Shown here piece by piece: positions 42,704-52,546 of a DNA stretch of 64,000 nt. Every line of letters begins with the position of its first letter. The first letter of the stretch is position 1. Below the pieces are notes generated by a model. It did no database searches and had not been told where the DNA came from. It saw nothing but the letters and a program-made list of their open reading frames with translations. The position numbers and the translations under genes are program-made. This stretch comes from CAJINA01 sp964636125 (GTDB lineage Bacteria > Desulfobacterota > Desulfobacteria > Desulfobacterales > CAJINA01), in the NCBI GenBank assembly GCA_964636125.1, contig CAZWPX010000013.1:20319-84318 (forward strand). The letters run 5' to 3'.

Positions 42704-42825
42704 GTGAGCAAAGTCTCTTTTCGTTCGGCCACGTCCTCAATGGCCGCAAAAACAGGGGTTTCCATGCGCAGGCGCAGAAACTGATAGCCCATCAGGACAA
42801 TGGCAACAATGGCCACGAGTTAGAC

Positions 42826-45800
42826 TCAAGGAACAGGCAGCCGCAGGGCCGGGTCGCCCAGCAGGGTGTACACCGCCGGCAATGCAATTTGCGGGGATTG
42901 CTGACCGAGGACTGCCAGGGCCGCAAGAACGGCATCGCCCAGCCGGCCGCCCGGAGATCCCAGGAAGGCGTCCATGAAAGTGATGTTAAGGGCTTCAGCA
43001 TCCGCATTGGCCGACAGCCCCGTGGGCGCCCAGACCGCGATGGCGCCTCCGCTGCTCAGCAGCAGTTGTTCGCCCAGGGCCCGGTAGCCGGCGGTGGGGA
43101 TCTCAAAGCGGTTGACGATGCAGGTCAATGCGGTCAGGACCGGCAAGCTGGCATTGGCGCTGAGACCGGCGACATCGCTATCCAGAAAAATGCCACTGTT
43201 TCCTATGCGGTCATGCCCGCCGTGGCCGATATAGTTGACCAGCAGGCTGCCGGTGTTGAAGCCATCGGCTACTGCCGCCCGGGCTTGTTCCGGCGTGGCA
43301 TTCACACCCACATGGATGTCCTCAACCTGGTAGGGGGTGGCCGGGATATGCTCGGCTACCCGGCTGCTGTTGACTGCAAAGTCCGCTAACTGGTCGGCAC
43401 TATCGGCCACCATGAGGATACGGCGATTCCACTCGCCGGCAGCCGCACTTTCATAGCCTTTGATCTTCTGGATGAGTGCGGTCAATTCAGCGGCATCGGC
43501 CACCGGCAGCCGGCCGATAGCCATTTCGGGGACGCCGTCGTCCCCGGTCAGGTCTGCCAGCCAGTTGTCAGAGGCAAACAGACCGTCCGCGGTTGCAATC
43601 AGGCGGGGTGGTACCAGATTGGTGCCCAGCTGCAGGGTGTTGGTATAATCATAGGTGCCCTTGCCCACCAGGACTACGTATTGGGGGGCGGGGTTCCAAT
43701 TGTTTTGGGCGTGCAGCAGGAATTCCCGGATGGCATCGGGATGCGGCAGCCCGGCATTGAAGCCGTCCATGATGGCGTCCAGAGAAACCATCTCAACGCT
43801 GAGGCCCTGGTCCGCACGGTAGTCGGCCAATTCCTGGGCAGCTGTGGAGAGGGCTGGGGGCACGATGAGGACATAATCCGCCCCGTGAGGGCCGCTGGTC
43901 AGGGCTTCCGGGGTTGTCCCGGCCGCTGTCGGCGTGCGGGTGGTGTCAGCCACCGTGGCCAGGTAGCGGGCTTCGGGTCCGGCTGCGCGGAAACTGACCC
44001 GGACCGTGCCCACCAGGTCGATGGTCGTGTCGATGATCTCAACCGGGGCTGCGGGTTTGGTGATATCGAAAACTTTGACCGTATCAGATGAAAACCCCGA
44101 TACGGTAACCACGTCATTGCCGCCGCCGGAGAAGATAAGTGTATCGTTAACCGCTACAAATTCGCTGGGATAGCTGATCCGGACCCGGTTGAGAAACCAG
44201 GCTGTGCCGGGGGCGTTCGGGTCGGCGTGCGCCGCCAGGGAGAGGGTGTTCACACCGTTTGAATTGAGCAGCGCTGCATCTACCCAGGTTTGCAGGGTGT
44301 GGGGCCGGCCGGATTCGCCCGCCCAGTTCAAAGACGCAATCGGGCTGTCGTTGAAAACGACATCGACGGTGTTGGTCGTTGGGGTGGCGGCCAGCACTTC
44401 CAATTCCACAAAGGCCTTTGTCCCGGCAGACAGGGCCGGTGCGGGGGCGTTCACGGTGAATGCCTGGGGGAAGAGCGGAGACCCTGGGGCGTTTAGAAAA
44501 TAGCCCCAATACCAGAGATCCTGTTCGGGGTCATTCAGGGTATCAACGCCATCGGCATGGTTTTCCTCGGTTATGCCGCGTGCTGAGAAGTATTGCCCGC
44601 CGTTTGCCGGCTCCGGTCCCTGGCCGGGCCGATTGCCGCTGCGCAATCCGGCTGCCTGCTGGAGGACAAAAAGCGTATCGACCATGTCTAGGCGGCTGTT
44701 GCCGTTGATGTCGGCCGTGGTGGCCGGGGCGCTGCTGCGGCGAACCCCGCCGGCAGACATCCGCTCGCCCGGACTGGTTTCCAGCCAGTAAACATTTTGG
44801 CTGGTGTAGCGTGAGTCAGCCGCCCGGGCGTAAAAATAGAGCCCGCCATCCTCCGGCGCCGGCAGATAGGCAACCGACTGCTGTCCGTGGCGGAGGTTGA
44901 GTTGTCCGGCGGCAATGGCATCTGCTGCCGCAGCAGGGTCGATCACCGGTTCGAGGCCTTCCGCGATGGTGTCGCTACTGACAAAGTACAGGCCGGCTGC
45001 CGGCACGGTCAGGCGCAAGGCGGTCCCTGCAGTGATGGCCGGGGCGACGGCCAGGCTGCGCAGGGTCATCCTGCCCATGGTCAGGGGAGCGGGCTGGACG
45101 GCTGGTGCGTTGGGTTTACGGGTGTAGTCCTGGATCATTTGCGGCCCGGTTGCGGCCATATCCGGTCTTACCGGGTAGGGGCCATAGGTATGCCGGCGGC
45201 CGCGGACATCGATCTCTTCCAGCAGATACCACTGGTTGCGGTCCAGGCGGGCACCGGGGTCCCGGTAGCGGTGTACGGCACCGAAATGGGAGGGAGGTGT
45301 GGCCGGCAACAGGGCGGGGTTGACCCGGGTCCAGCCGGTCTCGTCCTCATCACGGCGGTAGAGGTGGTAGCCCAGGGTACCAACTTCGGAACTTGTGGTC
45401 CACTCCACGACGGGGGTATCACTATCCGGGTAGCGGCGAACCTCTTCCACCAGGGCCAGGGTCAGGACGAAAGCGGTGTTAATGGATGGGGCTGAATAGA
45501 CCCAGTCCTCGGGTTGATCGGTGTCCTTACCTGTGGCGGCACGGTAGATGGATGACCCGGGTTCGATGAGCCCGTCGATACCGTTGACGTCGGTACTGTC
45601 CACGTTTTTGAAACTGTTGTCCGTCCAGATGCCGGCGGTGATGGCGTCATTGTCGTCGCCCTTGAAATCGGTTTCCGTGGTGGCGGTGGTGCTCCAGGCC
45701 ACATAATCTACAATACTGCCGCCCCCGTCGTACAGGGAAATCTGATCTTCCGAGGCACCCACGGTATAGTGCAGGTCGCTGTCGGTTGCCGTCAGGGCCT

Positions 45801-48800
45801 GGGTCAGGGTGAGTTCGGTGTCACTGACCACTGTTTCAACCACGTAGCTGCCGGCATCCGCTCCGTTGGCAATCACAAAGACATCCCCGGGCTGGACGCC
45901 GTCGTTGACAAATGTGGCGCTGGAAGACGTAACGGTCTGGCTGCCGGCGGTAGTGGCAAGGTTGATGCCGTTGTCCGGATCGCTCAATTGGTCAACAGGG
46001 GCCGTTCCGGGCGGGTACTGGGCATAGTAACCAATCCCGGGTTCATCAGAGGTCAGTGCCTGTGTGAGGACAAGCTCAGTTTCGCTAATGACCGAATCCA
46101 CCAGGTAATTACCGGCATCAGGCCCCGACGTGATGATGAAGGCATCACCGGCGGAAACACCGTCCGTTATATACGTGGCGCTTGCATCCGTAACATTTGG
46201 GCTGCCATCGGCGGTTACCAGGGTTTCACCATAAACTTCGGGCAGGGCTTCCACCGGAGCATAGACGTAGTAGGCATTGTTGGTACTGTCATAGCCAGGC
46301 GGAATTGGCGGCACACCGGAATCGGGGATCAGCACGATGTAGAGCTTTTGGCCGGGGAGCAACTCAAGGTCGATGTTAAGGTCTGTGTCGAATTTGGGTA
46401 CCGTATAACTGAACCCGTCGCCGTCATTGACCGTGTAGCCGGTGAGGGTCTGGGTGACCGCGGAGGCGTTGTAGAGTTGGATGTACTCGAACTGATTCTG
46501 GTCGGTAGCCCCCACATCGGTGATGAGGTCCGGGTGGAACAGGACCTCGTTGATGACGATGGGGGGCGCATTGTAGATGGCCACATCGGTTTTGATGTCA
46601 TTTCCGGGGTTGACGTCGCCGTCGGTGCAGTCATGGTAGGAGACGGTGACGGCGTCATTGTGGCTGGCTTCCAGAACGCCGTCACTGCTGGCTACGGTAC
46701 CATCGTAGGTCCCGGCGCTGAGGGACGGGTACATGTAGCCCAGGTCGATGCGATCGGCTGTGAAGGCAGTGTCAAGTGTGAGCTGGATTTCACTGTCTAC
46801 ACTGGCGATGGTGTACGTGCCGGTGTCCGGGCCGGTGGCAATGATGAATTCATCCCCCCCTACCAGACCATCCGTTTGGAATGTGGCCGATGCCGAGGAG
46901 ATGGTCGCCGACCCGTTTGTGGTCACAAGATCGTTCACCCGGTTCATGTAGACCCCGGAGCCGGTGGCGGTTTCGTAGAGGACCACGGTTTCAGTGTCGC
47001 CGGATGTGGTGGTGACCGTCACCGTGAGGGTGCCGCCGCAGGTTACCGACTCGTCGCTAACCTGGATAAATAGAGGATCACCGGCGGCATATTCTTCCAC
47101 GCCCAGAGTGCCGGCTCCGTTGGTGAAATTTACCCGGCCGGCGTCGTTGATGTAGAACAGAGAGGCCGTGGTGTCATAGTCGGTGCCGCTGTAGTTGAAA
47201 GTGGCGGTGACTTCGCCCTGGTCGATGTCCTCCCACAGGTTGTCATTGGCGGTCACCGTGCCGTCGGACACCTGGGTGCTCAGGCCCGCGGCATTTCTGA
47301 AAATGCCCGTGTCCGGACCGGTCTCCACCAGGGTCAGGGTCTGGGTTTCCGTGGGGTTGTTGGCGTCCCCGGTGAGGGTGGCGGTAATGCTCTCCGCCGT
47401 CCCCGGGTCGGTGTTGGAATCTGAATGGTACACCGTTACATAAAGCTCGTCGCTGGTGCCTGGGTCGGTGGTCAACTGAAAGTCAGCCGTGGGGGAGCCG
47501 TCGGCCCGGGTAAACTCGATATAGGGGTCTCCGGCACCGATGATCAGGGCCGTGTCAGTGAGGGTCTTGGTTTCGCCGGCGGTTTTAGTTTGTGTATAGG
47601 AGTAGGTGATGGTTTCCCCGCCGGTGGTTTGCAGGGTCCCGTCATCGTCCGCGGTCCCGCCGGTGCTGGAGGTGGGCAGGGGATCGCCCTGGTAGCTGGT
47701 AAAGGTAATCGTGGCCCCGTCCACCGGGTTGACTTCGTACAGGGTGAACCTGATCTGGCCGTCGTCGGAGACGTATTCGGTTCCGGCTGTTACCGGCTGG
47801 GTCTGCGGCCCTGACACACTGCCCACCACGGTCCACTGGCCCGTAGTGTCGCTGTAGGTCAGTGTCCAGTTTTCAGTGGTGGTGACCTCGGATGTGGTCA
47901 CGTAGGGAATCCAGGCGTTGGATTCGTCACTGGATACGGGCTGGCTCGCCCCGCCCAGGTTAGTGAAGATACCGGTGTTGGGGCCCGATTCGGTCAGGGT
48001 GACGGTTTCGGTGTCGCCGGTAAACGGGTCGGTCACCGTGGCCGTGGTGGTGTTCACAACGTTTTCGTCCGTGTTGGCAAAGGCATCCCGCAGATAGAGG
48101 ACCACACTGTCACCCCAGGGATCACCCGCGGTATAGTAGTCCCGTTCGTTGAGGTCACTATCTGCAAAATATAAAATGGCATCCCCGTTGGGGTTGACGA
48201 TGTCTCCGAAGGAAATCGGGTCGTTTTCGGTGAGAAAATCCAGGTCCGTCATGTAGTCTTTCTGCAGCGGGTCGGTGGCCGAGGCACTGGTGGAGAAGAC
48301 GAAACCCACCGGGGAGTCGGGGTAGAGCACCTGGTTGCCCAGGGTGTCGGTAAACGCGGTCAATGGTACCTGGATGTCAATGAAATAGTCACCGCTACCG
48401 TCGTCGGCTGTTCGCACCCGGGTATGAGAAAAAGTGCTGGCGTTTTCGTCATGATACGCCCGGAACTCATCTACCCGGAGTTCCGGCATTTTGTCCGGGG
48501 TGTCGGGCAGGGTCTGGGCGTTGGAGTTGTCGTAAAGGATCTGGAGCTGGTCGTAGCCGTTGGCCGAATATTTCCCGAAAAGATCGATCCAGAATTCCTT
48601 GTAGCCGTCCCCGTCTACATCCAGCAGGACGTTCCAGTGATAGTTGTTGAATCCGTCACCTTTACTGGGGTCTGCCACCAGCCGCATGGTGAAGCGCACC
48701 ACATCATTCTGGTAGGTCGCCGGGTCACTGGGGTCGTAGGCATCGCCGCCATTGTAGTAGCCGAAAGAGGGGGTGTCGTAGGGCCCCGGGTTAGTTCCGT

Positions 48801-49050
48801 CCGGGGAGCCCGAGGCCAGGTCGATCAGGCTGGGGCTTACCGCGGCCCCGCCGTTGGTGGTGTCGGAGGAGCTTTCCTCGTCACTGACCGGCTGTCCGTT
48901 GAATGTGTAGGGAATGGTGTAACCCGTGGGCGGCGCAAAAAGCGTCCAGTCGATGGCCGTGTCGGTGAATGAGGCCAGGGTTTTTCCGGGCAATGCCAGG
49001 AGTGCGATCCCCATAAAAAACCAAATGTATCTCAATGCTTGTGTATACAT
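42826..49050 (-). CDS. Giant secreted C25 (gingipain-type) cysteine peptidase with repeat and lamin-tail domains
   Basis: 2074 residues with a signal peptide (FFMGIALLALPGKTLA). The N-terminal third holds a carbohydrate-binding-like region and three copies of a beta-domain with TVTLTESGPNTGIF-type motifs. Interspersed are three copies of a ~65-residue module (ASATYITDGVSAGDAFIITS...ETELVLTQAL). A lamin-tail domain begins near residue 827 (PPIVINEVLFHP), a dockerin-like EF-hand near 1447 (ADINGNSRLDMVDTLFVLQ), and the C25 peptidase from ~1718, with catalytic His in LVNYIGHGGHD (~1942) and Cys in ALTCIVNRFE (~1973). It ends LLGDPALRLPVP with no visible type IX sorting domain. Substrate unknown. 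Confidence 0.88.
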   Translation of the reverse strand: MYTQALRYIWFFMGIALLALPGKTLASFTDTAIDWTLFAPPTGYTIPYTFNGQPVSDEESSSDTTNGGAAVSPSLIDLASGSPDGTNPGPYDTPSFGYYNGGDAYDPSDPATYQNDVVRFTMRLVADPSKGDGFNNYHWNVLLDVDGDGYKEFWIDLFGKYSANGYDQLQILYDNSNAQTLPDTPDKMPELRVDEFRAYHDENASTFSHTRVRTADDGSGDYFIDIQVPLTAFTDTLGNQVLYPDSPVGFVFSTSASATDPLQKDYMTDLDFLTENDPISFGDIVNPNGDAILYFADSDLNERDYYTAGDPWGDSVVLYLRDAFANTDENVVNTTTATVTDPFTGDTETVTLTESGPNTGIFTNLGGASQPVSSDESNAWIPYVTTSEVTTTENWTLTYSDTTGQWTVVGSVSGPQTQPVTAGTEYVSDDGQIRFTLYEVNPVDGATITFTSYQGDPLPTSSTGGTADDDGTLQTTGGETITYSYTQTKTAGETKTLTDTALIIGAGDPYIEFTRADGSPTADFQLTTDPGTSDELYVTVYHSDSNTDPGTAESITATLTGDANNPTETQTLTLVETGPDTGIFRNAAGLSTQVSDGTVTANDNLWEDIDQGEVTATFNYSGTDYDTTASLFYINDAGRVNFTNGAGTLGVEEYAAGDPLFIQVSDESVTCGGTLTVTVTTTSGDTETVVLYETATGSGVYMNRVNDLVTTNGSATISSASATFQTDGLVGGDEFIIATGPDTGTYTIASVDSEIQLTLDTAFTADRIDLGYMYPSLSAGTYDGTVASSDGVLEASHNDAVTVSYHDCTDGDVNPGNDIKTDVAIYNAPPIVINEVLFHPDLITDVGATDQNQFEYIQLYNASAVTQTLTGYTVNDGDGFSYTVPKFDTDLNIDLELLPGQKLYIVLIPDSGVPPIPPGYDSTNNAYYVYAPVEALPEVYGETLVTADGSPNVTDASATYITDGVSAGDAFIITSGPDAGNYLVDSVISETELVLTQALTSDEPGIGYYAQYPPGTAPVDQLSDPDNGINLATTAGSQTVTSSSATFVNDGVQPGDVFVIANGADAGSYVVETVVSDTELTLTQALTATDSDLHYTVGASEDQISLYDGGGSIVDYVAWSTTATTETDFKGDDNDAITAGIWTDNSFKNVDSTDVNGIDGLIEPGSSIYRAATGKDTDQPEDWVYSAPSINTAFVLTLALVEEVRRYPDSDTPVVEWTTSSEVGTLGYHLYRRDEDETGWTRVNPALLPATPPSHFGAVHRYRDPGARLDRNQWYLLEEIDVRGRRHTYGPYPVRPDMAATGPQMIQDYTRKPNAPAVQPAPLTMGRMTLRSLAVAPAITAGTALRLTVPAAGLYFVSSDTIAEGLEPVIDPAAAADAIAAGQLNLRHGQQSVAYLPAPEDGGLYFYARAADSRYTSQNVYWLETSPGERMSAGGVRRSSAPATTADINGNSRLDMVDTLFVLQQAAGLRSGNRPGQGPEPANGGQYFSARGITEENHADGVDTLNDPEQDLWYWGYFLNAPGSPLFPQAFTVNAPAPALSAGTKAFVELEVLAATPTTNTVDVVFNDSPIASLNWAGESGRPHTLQTWVDAALLNSNGVNTLSLAAHADPNAPGTAWFLNRVRISYPSEFVAVNDTLIFSGGGNDVVTVSGFSSDTVKVFDITKPAAPVEIIDTTIDLVGTVRVSFRAAGPEARYLATVADTTRTPTAAGTTPEALTSGPHGADYVLIVPPALSTAAQELADYRADQGLSVEMVSLDAIMDGFNAGLPHPDAIREFLLHAQNNWNPAPQYVVLVGKGTYDYTNTLQLGTNLVPPRLIATADGLFASDNWLADLTGDDGVPEMAIGRLPVADAAELTALIQKIKGYESAAAGEWNRRILMVADSADQLADFAVNSSRVAEHIPATPYQVEDIHVGVNATPEQARAAVADGFNTGSLLVNYIGHGGHDRIGNSGIFLDSDVAGLSANASLPVLTALTCIVNRFEIPTAGYRALGEQLLLSSGGAIAVWAPTGLSANADAEALNITFMDAFLGSPGGRLGDAVLAALAVLGQQSPQIALPAVYTLLGDPALRLPVP

Positions 49051-49082
49051 AATTGTCTGACTTTAAGGTTAAAAACCGTTAA

Positions 49083-50024
49083 TCAACGGTCACGGGCCAC
49101 CCGGAACCCAAGATCATCCGACCGGGTTGCGGCACCGGCACTGTCCCGGTCGGCCGAGCGGCAGGTGCGGGCGTCGCCGCTCCACCCCCCGCTGCGGTAA
49201 ACATAGCCGTCCGCGTTGTCTGTTTCCACCGGGTCGATGGCGGGAGCCTGCGACACCTCGCGGGTGTAGCCATCCATTGTCCACTCCCAGACATTGCCGT
49301 GCATGTCATACAACCCCCAGGCATTGGGAGCCAGGCGTCCCACCGGGTGTGGGCCCTGGCCGGCATTGGCGCAGTACCAGGCAACGCCAGTTAATGCCGG
49401 GCTGGCCTGGCATTCCGTATCGGCCAGGCCCGTAAGGTCGGCCGCGCTGGTAGCGGTAGTCGTGCCCGCCCGGGCCGCGTATTCCCACTCGGCTTCGGTG
49501 GGCAGCCTATAGGCGGTGGTGTTCTCCAGGGTGTTCAGGGCGCTGATGAAAGACTGGGCATCCTCCCAGGAAACGGATTCCACGGGACACTCGTTGCCAC
49601 ATTCTGCAAAGTAAGCCGGAGAACTGCCCATGACAGCGTGCCACTGCCCCTGGGTGACTTCTGTGGTCTGCAGGTAAAAGGGGCTGGAAATGGAGACCGT
49701 ACGCTGGACTTCATCGGTTTGCCGCCCCTCTTCTTCTGCCGGGCTGCCCATAACAAAATTGCCGGCGGCAATGGTGGTGAAGGTCATGCCGGCGGTATTG
49801 GTGAAGGTCGGCGGCAGAGGTAACGGCCCGCCGGTCAACCCCTGGAGGGCTGCCACGGCATCACCGACATCAATTTGACCGTTGCCGCTGAAATCGCCCT
49901 CCAGGGCCTCAGCCATACCACCTGACAGGAACCAGGCCGCTACCAAAAGGGGCAGCAGTTTGCGGCTGAATGTGGTCCGCCAGCCCTGCCGGCGGTCATT
50001 ATTTTTGTTTTTTAATGAAAGCAT
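49083..50024 (-). CDS. Formylglycine-generating enzyme (SUMF1)-like secreted protein
   Basis: 313 residues when started at the ATG at 50024; a GTG at 50099 is also possible and no ribosome binding site decides. A signal segment (KLLPLLVAAWFLSGGMAEA) is followed by a dockerin-like half-repeat DFSGNGQIDVGDAVAALQ and then the SUMF1/FGE-sulfatase domain: FVMGSPAEEEGRQTDE, TTEVTQGQWHAVM, YRLPTEAEWEYAARAG, GLYDMHGNVWEWTMDGY and DLGFRVAR. Many bacterial members are not sulfatase activators, and no sulfatase is nearby. It lies 32 bases upstream of the giant peptidase on the same strand and shares its EF-hand-like module. Confidence 0.85.
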   Translation of the reverse strand: MLSLKNKNNDRRQGWRTTFSRKLLPLLVAAWFLSGGMAEALEGDFSGNGQIDVGDAVAALQGLTGGPLPLPPTFTNTAGMTFTTIAAGNFVMGSPAEEEGRQTDEVQRTVSISSPFYLQTTEVTQGQWHAVMGSSPAYFAECGNECPVESVSWEDAQSFISALNTLENTTAYRLPTEAEWEYAARAGTTTATSAADLTGLADTECQASPALTGVAWYCANAGQGPHPVGRLAPNAWGLYDMHGNVWEWTMDGYTREVSQAPAIDPVETDNADGYVYRSGGWSGDARTCRSADRDSAGAATRSDDLGFRVARDR

Positions 50025-50097
50025 GGGGTTATATCCCGACTTCAAGGACCTGTTAAGACCCAAAACCTGATGGTCCCGAAAATTTTCCAAGGTCGTC

Positions 50098-50215
50098 ACT
50101 CAGGCGAACGCCGGAGTCCATAAGTGTCTGCTAAAACTGGATCCCGATTTTCACCGGGATGACATCAAAAGGCAATTTCTGACTTTTTACGGATTCATCA
50201 AACCTGTGAGTGGAT
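50098..50215. repeat. REP-like intergenic element (probable)
   Basis: Contains the hairpin ATCCCGATTTTCACCGGGAT (50142-50161) followed by TGACATC and then GACTTTTTACGGATTCATCA (50181-50200). This resembles a degenerate element widespread between genes in Desulfobacterota, described from memory. Bases 50216-50625 show no gene. Confidence 0.45.
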
Positions 50216-50625
50216 TCTCATCCAACCGCGATTATCGCACCTTATAGTTATCAATAGTAACACCTGTGTGAAATTTGGCAAATTTTTTTTTGGGTAGTCC
50301 GTACCCTCTATAGTAATCCTTTCCGGTTCGCTGTCCATGACAATCGGTGCCAATCGTTTGACCCACAGTGCCAGAAATAGATGATGCAAAGGCGTGAACA
50401 CAGGTGGATGGCGTTTTGCAGATATAGCGTGTCAGGGAATCCCGCTTACAAAATCATTCAGCTGCTGGATTAATAAGTTTCGATTTTATGATGTCAAATG
50501 CGTGCCCACCACGCCGCCCACAGCGCAACCTGCCTGTTTTTACTTGATATCCACTTTCGTTTGTGAATATATTTCTACCTTGTGAACTACAAAAAAGGCC
50601 CTGCCAACGACCCAAGGAGTTCATC

Positions 50626-50724
50626 ATGCAGAAAGTGCTGATTTTAAGTTTGGTTGTTTTTTCTATGATGGTCTTTCAGCCTGCCCCCGTTTTTGCCGAT
50701 CTCTGTTACCTGGGATTTTTGTGA
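50626..50724 (+). CDS. 32-residue exported peptide or truncated gene
   Basis: ATG 50626 with AAGGAG nine bases upstream opens a frame encoding a clean signal peptide (MQKVLILSLVVFSMMVFQ, ending PVFA) followed only by DLCYLGFL and TGA. The next in-frame codon is TAA, so read-through is not plausible. It could be a tiny secreted peptide or the remnant of a longer exported protein. It precedes the VWA-OmpA gene by 80 bases in the same direction. Confidence 0.4.
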   Translation: MQKVLILSLVVFSMMVFQPAPVFADLCYLGFL

Positions 50725-50804
50725 TAAAATATTGATTTGAATAAAAGCCCGCTTATCACATCTAAATAGCGCCCAACCAACATTTCCAGCAAAGGAGCAT
50801 CACC

Positions 50805-51911
50805 ATGAAAAAAACAATTCCTGTCAGTTTCATCCTTGTTTGCCTGATGTTAGCATTGTCTTTCACCAGTGCCCAGGCATTCCAGATTGTCACCCGCACC
50901 ATGGTGGAAAAAGAGATTGTAACGGAAACCGACTTGATCAAGACCGCGGACAATTTGATCGTGCTGTTTGACACTTCCAGTTCGACCAACCAAAATGTTC
51001 CCGGTAAAAACATTTCCAAGATCAAGGCCGCCAAGAGCCTGCTGAAAGGACGCAACGCCTGGCTGCCGGACCTGGGGTACAATGCCGGTCTCTACATCTA
51101 CACCGACAACGCTACGATGATGGGCAGCTTCAAGGAAGTATACGGTATGCAGGCTTACAATCGGGCCGGATTTGCCGCCGCCATCGATAAATTGCCGGAA
51201 AAAGGGCAGGGTCCGGCGATGCTGCAGCCGGGGTTGAGTGCGCTTCGAAAATTGCTGCCGCGCATGACCGGTAAGACCGTGATCGTCATGTTCACCGATG
51301 GTATTTTTTCCCAGACCCGGGGAACCAAAAAGCCTTTGCAGATTGCCCAGGAACTGGCCGCTGCTCACGATGTCAGTTTTTATATCGTTAGCAGTGCCAC
51401 CGGTGCGGTCCAGAAGGGTCTCCTGGAATCTGTTGCCAAAGTGAATGCATCTTCCCGGGTCATTCCCATGGCTGCGTTTATGGATTATCCGAGCTATATC
51501 TCCGGCGCGCTTTTTACCGTTAAGACCACATCCTATGTGCGTTTGAAGCCTAAGACGGAAGTGGTCGGTTTCATCACCAACGACATGCTGTTTGATTTCG
51601 ACAGCACGACCGTCCGGAGCGAATATACTGACAAACTCGATCTGCTCGGGGCGTTTTTGCAGAATACCCCGGGGGCCTTTGTGGTCGCTGCCGGCTTTAC
51701 CGACAGCATCGGTGACGAGGAATACAACCTGGCCCTTTCAGAACGTAGGGTTTCCAGCCTCAAACAGTATCTCGTGCAGAATTTCAATGTGGCTCCGGCC
51801 CGGATCGTGCCGTTGTGGTTTGGTGAGCTCAACCCGGTTGGCGACAACGCCACTGCTGAAGGTCGGCAGAGCAATCGGCGGGTCGAAATTGCGGTAGGCG
51901 GTGTAAATTAG
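50805..51911 (+). CDS. OmpA-family protein with N-terminal VWA-like domain
   Basis: 368 residues with a signal peptide ending SAQA and AAAGGAG before the ATG. A von Willebrand A-like domain (~45-220) has the start of a MIDAS site, LIVLFDTSSSTNQ (D-x-S-x-S-like, one residue longer), and VIVMFTDGIFSQT. The C-terminal OmpA peptidoglycan-binding domain is clear: DMLFDFDSTTVRSEY, GFTDSIGDEEYNLALSERR, and AEGRQSNRRVEI. It probably sits in the periplasm or outer membrane, bound to peptidoglycan and displaying the VWA domain. Confidence 0.9.
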   Translation: MKKTIPVSFILVCLMLALSFTSAQAFQIVTRTMVEKEIVTETDLIKTADNLIVLFDTSSSTNQNVPGKNISKIKAAKSLLKGRNAWLPDLGYNAGLYIYTDNATMMGSFKEVYGMQAYNRAGFAAAIDKLPEKGQGPAMLQPGLSALRKLLPRMTGKTVIVMFTDGIFSQTRGTKKPLQIAQELAAAHDVSFYIVSSATGAVQKGLLESVAKVNASSRVIPMAAFMDYPSYISGALFTVKTTSYVRLKPKTEVVGFITNDMLFDFDSTTVRSEYTDKLDLLGAFLQNTPGAFVVAAGFTDSIGDEEYNLALSERRVSSLKQYLVQNFNVAPARIVPLWFGELNPVGDNATAEGRQSNRRVEIAVGGVN

Positions 51912-52070
51912 TTTCAATTGTCAACCACTGCATGCTCCAGCTTTTCCTAATCGGTGAACATCAATATCCACTTTTGCATCAATCAGGAATTTTTTAAGAA
52001 ATATTTATATTATATTGATGAGACTGGTGTGATTGGGCTTCAGTCAGGCTGAGAATGGCACCCGGAAAAT

Positions 52071-52108
52071 GAAACAGGGCGAATCCCGGTCGGGATTCGC
52101 CCTGTTTC
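52071..52108. terminator. Bidirectional-type hairpin between OmpA and HU genes
   Basis: Perfect 18-bp stem GAAACAGGGCGAATCCCG / CGGGATTCGCCCTGTTTC with a 2-base loop, 18 bases after the HU stop. It lies between convergent genes, so it can end both transcripts. Confidence 0.85.
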
Positions 52109-52125
52109 GAAGATTGTATCGGTTG

Positions 52126-52389
52126 CTAAGGAATATTCTTGCTGGGCTTGAAGGTAACGACACTGCGGCCTTTAATTTTCATTTTTTCGCCGGTCTGGGG
52201 GTTTCTGCCCATCCTGGTTTTGCGATATACATTTTTGAAAGTCCCGAATCCCACCAGCGTAACTTTGTGGTTTCTTTTCTTGACCCCATCTGCAATACCG
52301 GCAATTACAGAATTGAAAGCGATCTTGGCGGTGGTTTTGGGGATACCGGCGTCCTTGGCTACCTTTTCGATTAATTCGGCTTTGGTCAT
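52126..52389 (-). CDS. HU/IHF family DNA-binding protein
   Basis: 87 residues, a typical HU-like nucleoid protein: MTKAELIEKVAKDAGIPKTT at the start, the signature GFGTFKNVYRKTRMGRNPQTGEKM (broken here as GFGTFK, RKTRMGRNPQTG) in the DNA-wrapping arm, and VVTFKPSKNI at the end. It forms dimers that bend DNA. AAAAGGAGG precedes the ATG. The gene is monocistronic, ending in the 18-bp hairpin. Confidence 0.96.
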   Translation of the reverse strand: MTKAELIEKVAKDAGIPKTTAKIAFNSVIAGIADGVKKRNHKVTLVGFGTFKNVYRKTRMGRNPQTGEKMKIKGRSVVTFKPSKNIP

Positions 52390-52546
52390 TGGGCCTCCTT
52401 TTTGTTTGGCAAGGGTTGAAGGTGCTTGGGAAGCATTATCAAGCTATAGGAATAGATATAGGTAGCTTAGGTCAACGGGAAAAGTCAATCCTCAATCTAA
52501 AAATTTCCAGCTTGCCTTGTAGATCTCACTTTTCCTTATTTTGAGT

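Noticed and set aside
42634..42816. 60-codon minus-strand frame after the peptidase gene (membrane helix then charged helix)
   Set aside because: It overlaps the end of the MerR-like gene by 70 bases and has no ribosome binding site; the hydrophobic start is suggestive but not enough to call a gene.
45800..46930. Regularly spaced similar blocks as a possible CRISPR array
   Set aside because: The blocks are coding repeats of the giant peptidase (ASATF/ITSGPDAG modules), about 200 bases or more long, diverged and in frame.
45769..47073. 434-codon plus-strand open frame
   Set aside because: Opposite-strand shadow of the repeat-rich part of the giant peptidase; valine/glycine-rich reading typical of such shadows.
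50722..50724. UGA at the end of the 32-residue peptide as a third selenocysteine
   Set aside because: The following sequence reaches TAA at once and no hairpin or coding continuation is present.
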